Shown here piece by piece: positions 14,188 to 18,806 of a stretch of 18,806 bases of DNA. Source of the DNA: CAYONQ01 sp964405375 (GTDB lineage Bacteria > Planctomycetota > Phycisphaerae > Sedimentisphaerales > Anaerobacaceae); the NCBI GenBank assembly GCA_964405375.1, contig CAYONQ010000056.1:1-18806 (forward strand), given 5' to 3'. The notes below the pieces were generated by a model, which did not search any database, was not told where the DNA came from, and saw nothing but the letters and a program-made list of their open reading frames with translations. Every line of letters starts with the position of its first letter. Position 1 is the first letter of the stretch. The position numbers and the translations under genes are program-made.

Positions 14188-16747
14188 TTCGAGCTGCCGG
14201 AGCCACTCTCACAGCCATAGGATTAAGCGAGCGCAGCTGAAGTGCCGGTTCAAGTGAGAGGACCTGTTGCTGAAAGCCGATGGTTATTTCGGGCTCATCG
14301 GGGGGTATCAAATCTATAAAATTGTCGTCGAATTGTGCAGGCGCGGTGGCATCGATTTGCACATCTCTTGCGACCGCATTTGATTTTAGTTTGAGCTTCC
14401 ATTTTTTCTTTGTTATCGGTGTCCAGCGTGAGGTGATTTCTGCTTCAGGCCAGTCGATATATTTATCGGGCAGATAAAAGAAAAGATTTTCAGCGGTTTT
14501 TTGGCCGTCCTTTTCCATTAGCAGGTGCAAGGCGGATTTGTCCGGGCGGGCAGGATGGACGAGCGTTTTTGGAAGTTTCAGCACAGCAGATGTGCTAAAC
14601 GGACTAATCGCAATAGGAAATGTCACCTGGTCAACTAAAGAGCCAAATAGGTCAATCAGTCGGCAGTTTAGCGTGGCGGTTATTGGTTGATTGCTGTCGT
14701 TTATCGCAACGGCATTAAGCGATTGTAATAATGGCGGCGAGTTGGCTTTTGCCCTGTCAAATTCGGATACAACTGTAATCAGCAGATTTGAGAAGAATCG
14801 CTTTGCGTAATAGTAAAGTGCTTTCGGTTGCTTAGTGTGGTCTATTGCCGACCAGCTTATAGCGGCACAGCAGTCGTTGAATTGCCAGAACAGTGCGCCG
14901 TTGTTTCTGAAGTTGTGTGCCCTTAGGTGTTCGACGTAGGTTTTGACGGCGCGGGCCTGTGTGATTTGTGATAAGTATGTAAACTGCTCGAGGTCTTCGG
15001 CGGTGCCGAATAAATCGCCCACATAACGATATAAGCGGCTGTTGCCGTCTAATTGATAGTTATGTTTTTCGATTTGGAAACTGCCGATGCGTAACCGGTC
15101 GGACGGACAGAAATTTTTGATTGTTTGAATGTTGGGCAGCGACTGCAGGCCGAATTCAGTAACAAATCCGGGTATATTCCGGCGCTGACAGTAGTACCAG
15201 CGGATTGGCTGATGACCTGACCAGACGTCCCATTGGTGTGCGGTCAGCGGCTGGCCAATCTTAAATTCGTCCTTTCCGCCCAGAGGCGTTGTCGGAATGT
15301 AGTCGGTGTCAGGGTCCAATTCAGCAACGAGCTGGGGTAGTAGCTGGTGGTAGATTGCCTTGCCGTAAAACTTTCTGGGTTTGCCGAGCTTGCCGGTATG
15401 GTGCATCCAGTCAATTTCGTTGTTGCCGCACCACAGAACCAGACAAGGGTGATTGCGAAGCCGCTTTATAATCGTAGCTGCCTCGGTTTTTACTTCTGTG
15501 AGGAACCACTGCCGGTCGGGGTAGTAGCCGCAGGCGAACATAAAATCCTGCCAGACCATTATCCCTAACTGGTCGCAGAGCTGGTAGAATTCGTCTGCCT
15601 CATAGTAGCCGCCGCCCCATACACGGAGCATATTTATATTTGCTTCGGCCGCAGCGTGCAGAAGTTTTTCATAGTCATCGCCGGTAACTGAGCCGGCGAA
15701 TATCGAGGCGGGAATCCAGTTTGCGCCTTTGGCGAAGATGGGTTGACCGTTTATTTCGAACCGGAAATTTTCGCCGTCTCTTTGTGTTGCTCGGAGAAAG
15801 GATTCGTCTGGTGAATAGTCGAGTTTAACGGTTCTTATCCCGATTTTCTTCTGGACTTGGTCTATAATTTCATCTCTGCTTAGCAGGTGCGATTCAAGTT
15901 GGTAGAGGTTCTGCTGGCCGTAGCCGGCCGGCCACCAGAGAGCGGGGTTTTTGATGTGAATTACCGTTGACTGAGAATCTTCACCGGCTTTGAAAGTCAG
16001 GTCGTGCCTAATTGTTTCGCCGTTGTGGGATAAGGTCAGCTTGCAGAGATAATCCTGTCTCGAGAGCGTGTCCAGCTTTACTGCAATTTTGATGTCGGCG
16101 TGGCGGTCGTTGCAGTCTATTGTCCTGACGTGCAGGTTGGTGAGCCGGGCTTTTTTAATGCCTTCGAGCCGGACACCCCGCCAGATTCCGCAGCCGGCCA
16201 ACGCCGGGCAGAAGTCCCAGCCGAACTGGTACTGGGCCTTTCTTATATAGACGCGATACGGATTTATAAAGTCCGATTCGCTGAACGATGTGTATCGGTG
16301 CATAAGCTTTTTGGCGTGCTGGACTGCGGGCTCGAATTTGACTAATAACACGTTGTTTAGCGGCTTTAACTGTGCTGTTACATCGAACCGAAACGGAATG
16401 AACATATTGTTCGTTCTGGCGATGAGCTTGCCGTTGAGCCAGATGCGGGTTATTGTGTCAAGCCCGTCGAAAACCAGATCGACCCGGCCGCAGTCGAGCA
16501 GTTCGGCTGGTGCGTCGAAGATTTTTCTGTATATCCAGGGTTTTTCGCTGACTGGCAAGAATTTTTCGGGATTTGCGTTAATGTCGCCTTCTTTTATTTG
16601 GCCTGCTTCAATTAAGCTGTTAAAGATTGAGCAGGGAACCGTGGTCGCCAGCCAGTCGGCGGAATCCAGGTCGCGCATCCGCCGCGCTGAAAGGGGATAT
16701 TCTCTAAACTCCCATTTCCCCGTCAGCTCCAGAGATATTTTCGGCAT
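14177..16747 (-). CDS. Beta-mannosidase, glycoside hydrolase family 2
   Basis: The enzyme removes terminal beta-mannose from mannosides, for example products of mannan or N-glycan breakdown. Order of parts: sugar-binding jelly-roll domain with WIYRKIF and LVFDGLDTIT (about 1-195), immunoglobulin-like domain (about 200-310), and TIM barrel from about 320. The barrel has FAKGANWIPA, MLRVWGGGYYE and the acid/base WCGNNE (Glu444). The nucleophile is in VTEFGLQS (Glu531), followed by WQFND. The length of 856 aa is normal for GH2 beta-mannosidases. MLRVWGGG and GANWIP are typical of mannosidases rather than beta-galactosidases. There is no signal peptide, so it probably acts in the cytoplasm. GGAG about ten bases before the ATG supports the start. 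The stop overlaps the pilus-block gene by 11 bases; no transporter or other glycoside hydrolase gene is adjacent. Confidence 0.93.
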   Translation of the reverse strand: MPKISLELTGKWEFREYPLSARRMRDLDSADWLATTVPCSIFNSLIEAGQIKEGDINANPEKFLPVSEKPWIYRKIFDAPAELLDCGRVDLVFDGLDTITRIWLNGKLIARTNNMFIPFRFDVTAQLKPLNNVLLVKFEPAVQHAKKLMHRYTSFSESDFINPYRVYIRKAQYQFGWDFCPALAGCGIWRGVRLEGIKKARLTNLHVRTIDCNDRHADIKIAVKLDTLSRQDYLCKLTLSHNGETIRHDLTFKAGEDSQSTVIHIKNPALWWPAGYGQQNLYQLESHLLSRDEIIDQVQKKIGIRTVKLDYSPDESFLRATQRDGENFRFEINGQPIFAKGANWIPASIFAGSVTGDDYEKLLHAAAEANINMLRVWGGGYYEADEFYQLCDQLGIMVWQDFMFACGYYPDRQWFLTEVKTEAATIIKRLRNHPCLVLWCGNNEIDWMHHTGKLGKPRKFYGKAIYHQLLPQLVAELDPDTDYIPTTPLGGKDEFKIGQPLTAHQWDVWSGHQPIRWYYCQRRNIPGFVTEFGLQSLPNIQTIKNFCPSDRLRIGSFQIEKHNYQLDGNSRLYRYVGDLFGTAEDLEQFTYLSQITQARAVKTYVEHLRAHNFRNNGALFWQFNDCCAAISWSAIDHTKQPKALYYYAKRFFSNLLITVVSEFDRAKANSPPLLQSLNAVAINDSNQPITATLNCRLIDLFGSLVDQVTFPIAISPFSTSAVLKLPKTLVHPARPDKSALHLLMEKDGQKTAENLFFYLPDKYIDWPEAEITSRWTPITKKKWKLKLKSNAVARDVQIDATAPAQFDDNFIDLIPPDEPEITIGFQQQVLSLEPALQLRSLNPMAVRVAPAARTNT

Positions 16748-16970
16748 TGAAAGTCACTCCATTTTAGTCGAAAAGTAAATCACCCATTATATTTTGTCCG
16801 AGTCGGCTTACAATAAAATTTATTTTTAACCACAGCTTTCACGGATTTAAGTTTATTGCGAAAAGAAAGTCTCGTTAAATATCTGAAATTTGATAGAATG
16901 TGTCGAACTTTAGCTTACGTCTGTGCGGGCAGGTGAGTGGTGGCATTATGTGTACATGAGAGGAATCAAT

Positions 16971-18290
16971 ATGGACTTTACTGTGGATAATAATTCGAGT
17001 GCCAGCGCTAATAAGAAGATTATGACCGGCAGAGAGCGTGTGCTTGCGGCGTTAGATTACAGGCCGGTGGACCATGTCCCTGTCGATTTAGGTGGAACGC
17101 TCGGCACAGGGGCTCATGTTGGTGTTATTGCAAAACTGCGCCAATCGCTCGGTCTGGATAAAGAAGGACAGCAGGTGAAGGTCGTCGAGCCGTATCAGAT
17201 GCTCGGCGAGGTCGCCGCTGACCTGCGAGAGGTATTAGGGATTGATGTGGTGAATATGCCTGGGCCGAAGAACTTCTTTGGCTTTGAGAATACTAAGTGG
17301 AAGCCGTGGAAAACGTTCGACGGCACGGACGTGTTGGTTCCGGGCAAGTTCAATACGAAGCCGCAGCCGGACGGCGGCATTTTACAGTATCCGGAAGGTG
17401 ACAGGTCGGTGCCGGCCTCGGCAAGGATGCCGAAGGGCGGTTTTTACTTTGACGCAATCATTCGCCAGCAGCCGATTGATGAAAGTAAACTCGACCCTGC
17501 CGACAATCTTGAAGAGTTCGTGCCGGTAAGCGATGAGGATTTGACAATCTGGCAGCGGCAGGCGGATGAGCTTTACAATGGGACAGACCTTGCGATAGCG
17601 GCCGAATTTTCAGGAACGGCCTTTGGCGATATAGCACTGGTGCCGGCGCCGTTTCTGAAGCGGCCGAAAGGCATTCGCGATATTGAGGAATGGTATATAA
17701 GCACGGTTACCCGGAAAGAATATATCAAGGAGGTCTTTGCTGCCCAGGCGGAGATTGCGATAGACAATCTCAAGCGGATTTACCAGGCAGTCGGCAATAA
17801 GGTGCAGGTTGTTTGGCTGGATGGTGCCGACCTGGCGGCACAGAATACACTTTTCTGTTCTCCGAAAGGTTATAGGGAACTTTATCTGGCACCCGCCAGG
17901 AAGCTCAATGACTGGATACACGCTCATACACAGTGGAAGTCGATGAAACATTGCTGCGGCGCCTGTGAGCCCTTAATCGAGGGCTTTATCGAGGCGGGGT
18001 TCGATATCCTGAATCCTGTTCAGACCTCCGCCGAGGGTATGGATCCGCAAATGCTGGTGGATAAGTACGGCGGCAGGATAGTCTTCTGGGGCGGCGGAGT
18101 GGATACCCGGCAGACGCTGCAGTTCGGTAAGCCGGATGAGGTGCGTCGGCAGGTCGCAGAGCGCGTGAAGATATTCAGTGCGAAAGGGGGCTTTGTTTTC
18201 AGCACGGTTCATAATATCCAGTGCAATACCCCGACCGAGAATGTGCTGGCAATGTTTGAGGCGTTAGGCAGGAAGCTGCCTCGAAGATGA
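16971..18290 (+). CDS. URO-D-family protein, probable corrinoid-type methyltransferase
   Basis: The protein belongs to the uroporphyrinogen decarboxylase superfamily but is more like the MtaA/CmuA methyltransferase branch than HemE. TGRERVLAALDYRPVDHVPVD near the N-terminus is typical of this branch, and a zinc-type His-x-Cys...Cys set is present: HCC at His327/Cys329 and Cys418 in NIQC. These ligands are expected in enzymes that move methyl groups between corrinoid proteins, thiols or related carriers; true HemE lacks them. ATG 16971 is preceded by GAGAGGA six bases upstream and gives 439 aa; an in-frame GTG at 16923 is less likely. No corrinoid protein gene is nearby, so the methyl donor is unknown. 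In planctomycetes such genes are common and often linked to sugar or aromatic catabolism, which is background and not shown here. Confidence 0.85.
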   Translation: MDFTVDNNSSASANKKIMTGRERVLAALDYRPVDHVPVDLGGTLGTGAHVGVIAKLRQSLGLDKEGQQVKVVEPYQMLGEVAADLREVLGIDVVNMPGPKNFFGFENTKWKPWKTFDGTDVLVPGKFNTKPQPDGGILQYPEGDRSVPASARMPKGGFYFDAIIRQQPIDESKLDPADNLEEFVPVSDEDLTIWQRQADELYNGTDLAIAAEFSGTAFGDIALVPAPFLKRPKGIRDIEEWYISTVTRKEYIKEVFAAQAEIAIDNLKRIYQAVGNKVQVVWLDGADLAAQNTLFCSPKGYRELYLAPARKLNDWIHAHTQWKSMKHCCGACEPLIEGFIEAGFDILNPVQTSAEGMDPQMLVDKYGGRIVFWGGGVDTRQTLQFGKPDEVRRQVAERVKIFSAKGGFVFSTVHNIQCNTPTENVLAMFEALGRKLPRR

Positions 18291-18442
18291 ATCGATTATG
18301 ATAGGCGACAACGTCGAGATTACCATTGTCGATGTCCGCTGCGCTGCATAACGGAATTGATTATACGAATTGGAACCGGCGGACAAAATGAAGATTTGCA
18401 GGGCAGAGAATTTGGTTTTTAAAAGTCGGGAATTTTTAAAAA

Positions 18443-18590
18443 ACACCGGTTTTTGGGGTTTATTTTAAGGTGGGATGTGGGTTTTTGGGTTAAAAATGAG
18501 GGTTGGTGGGTTGGTTTGGGTGGTTTGGGCAAGATAGGTAAGAAAAAAATGGAGAAAAAATGAGAAAAAGAGAGAAAAAGAGAGACGTTT
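18443..18590. repeat. G/T-rich then purine-rich low-complexity tract
   Basis: Runs of GGTTTTTGGGG, GGGTTTTTGGGTT and GGTTTGGGTGGTTTGGG (18443-18530) are followed by a GA-rich run (18540-18588). On the minus strand this is Pro/Lys/Phe-rich reading frames of no evident family. It mirrors the AAACCC element at 7021-7118 on the other strand. No gene is seen in 18291-18806. Confidence 0.6.
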
Positions 18591-18592
18591 TT

Positions 18593-18715
18593 TAACCGCG
18601 GAGAACGCGGAGGGATTGGCCACGAAGTCACTAAGGCACGAAGAGAAATCAGACACAGATTGGCACGGATTTTGGATAACAAATAGCCACGAAAAGGCAC
18701 TAAGAAAAAATAGAC
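18593..18715 (+). repeat. Dispersed intergenic repeat (CGCGGAGAACGCGGAGG family)
   Basis: AACCGCGGAGAACGCGGAGG is followed by CCACGAAGTCACTAAGGCAC, CACAGATTGGCACGGATTTT and a second CCACGAAAAGGCACTAAG. The same set in inverted orientation is at 6626-6690. It looks like a multi-copy non-coding sequence of this genome. Confidence 0.55.
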
Positions 18716-18719
18716 ACGC

Positions 18720-18752
18720 CCCGTTAGAAGTAAGACGTCAATTTCTAACGGG
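18720..18752. other. 10-bp hairpin downstream of the methyltransferase gene
   Basis: CCCGTTAGAA (18720-18729) pairs perfectly with TTCTAACGGG (18743-18752) around a 13-base loop. No T-run follows. It could be part of the dispersed repeat or an arm of a larger element cut by the window edge. Confidence 0.5.
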
Positions 18753-18769
18753 ACACGGATAAGCTATGT

Positions 18770-18789
18770 AACCGGAGCCTCCCGGTTTT
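18770..18789 (+). terminator. Weak terminator-like hairpin near the window end
   Basis: AACCGG (18770-18775) and CCGGTT (18782-18787) form a 6-bp stem with loop AGCCTC, followed by TT, G, TT. The T-run is short, and the nearest upstream gene ends about 480 bases away, so function is doubtful. Confidence 0.25.
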
Positions 18790-18806
18790 GTTATACTCGG
18801 GCTCGT

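Noticed and set aside
18419..18700. 93-codon minus-strand Pro/Phe/Lys-rich frame
   Set aside because: It is made from G/T-rich and purine-rich low-complexity sequence and dispersed repeats.

Overview
The window looks like a chromosomal segment of a planctomycete, probably Phycisphaerae/Sedimentisphaerales. This is inferred from the gene mix (PilM-type pilus operon with long companion proteins, GH2 beta-mannosidase, URO-D-family methyltransferase, MtaB) and from AAACCC-rich dispersed intergenic repeats. No rRNA or tRNA was recognised.

Layout. 1-1392: an RsbW-like anti-sigma/histidine-kinase-fold protein and a lipoprotein N-acetylmuramoyl-L-alanine amidase. 1393-1763: non-coding, with hairpins, a candidate promoter and a possible small gene remnant. 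1764-6567: a compact type VI-B CRISPR-Cas locus. It holds a 1073-aa Cas13b with RxxxxH HEPN motifs near both ends, an overlapping small single-pass membrane protein resembling Csx28, a short leader, and an array of fifteen 36-nt repeats with 14 spacers (13 different). 6568-7123: dispersed low-complexity repeats. 7124-8491 (minus strand): mtaB. 8643-14187: a three-gene operon-like block starting with a PilM whose C-terminal half looks PilN-like, followed by two single-pass membrane proteins. 14177-16747 (minus strand): GH2 beta-mannosidase. 16971-18290: URO-D-family methyltransferase. 18291-18806: dispersed repeats and hairpins.

The most interesting unit is the RNA-targeting CRISPR system. Cas13b is known mainly from Bacteroidota, so a planctomycete example with a Csx28-like partner is notable. 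No adaptation genes (cas1/cas2) are in the window, yet the array holds 13 different spacers. Within the array, repeat variants change on both sides of an internal stem so that pairing is kept. Most non-Watson-Crick pairs are G-U only if the plus strand is transcribed. The two distal repeats resemble Cas13b repeats from Bacteroidota more closely than the others do. A 15-bp hairpin spans the leader and the first nine bases of repeat 1 and could block a leader-derived guide. The reverse complements of several spacers read as Shine-Dalgarno plus ATG translation starts, so plus-strand crRNAs would be antisense to mRNA start regions.

Expected working of the locus (known family behaviour plus inference): the array transcript is cut by Cas13b into crRNAs with the guide 5' of the repeat; target RNA binding activates the two HEPN sites; the membrane protein encoded by the overlapping gene probably enhances the defence. 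The pilus block and flanking metabolic genes look like ordinary chromosomal background.
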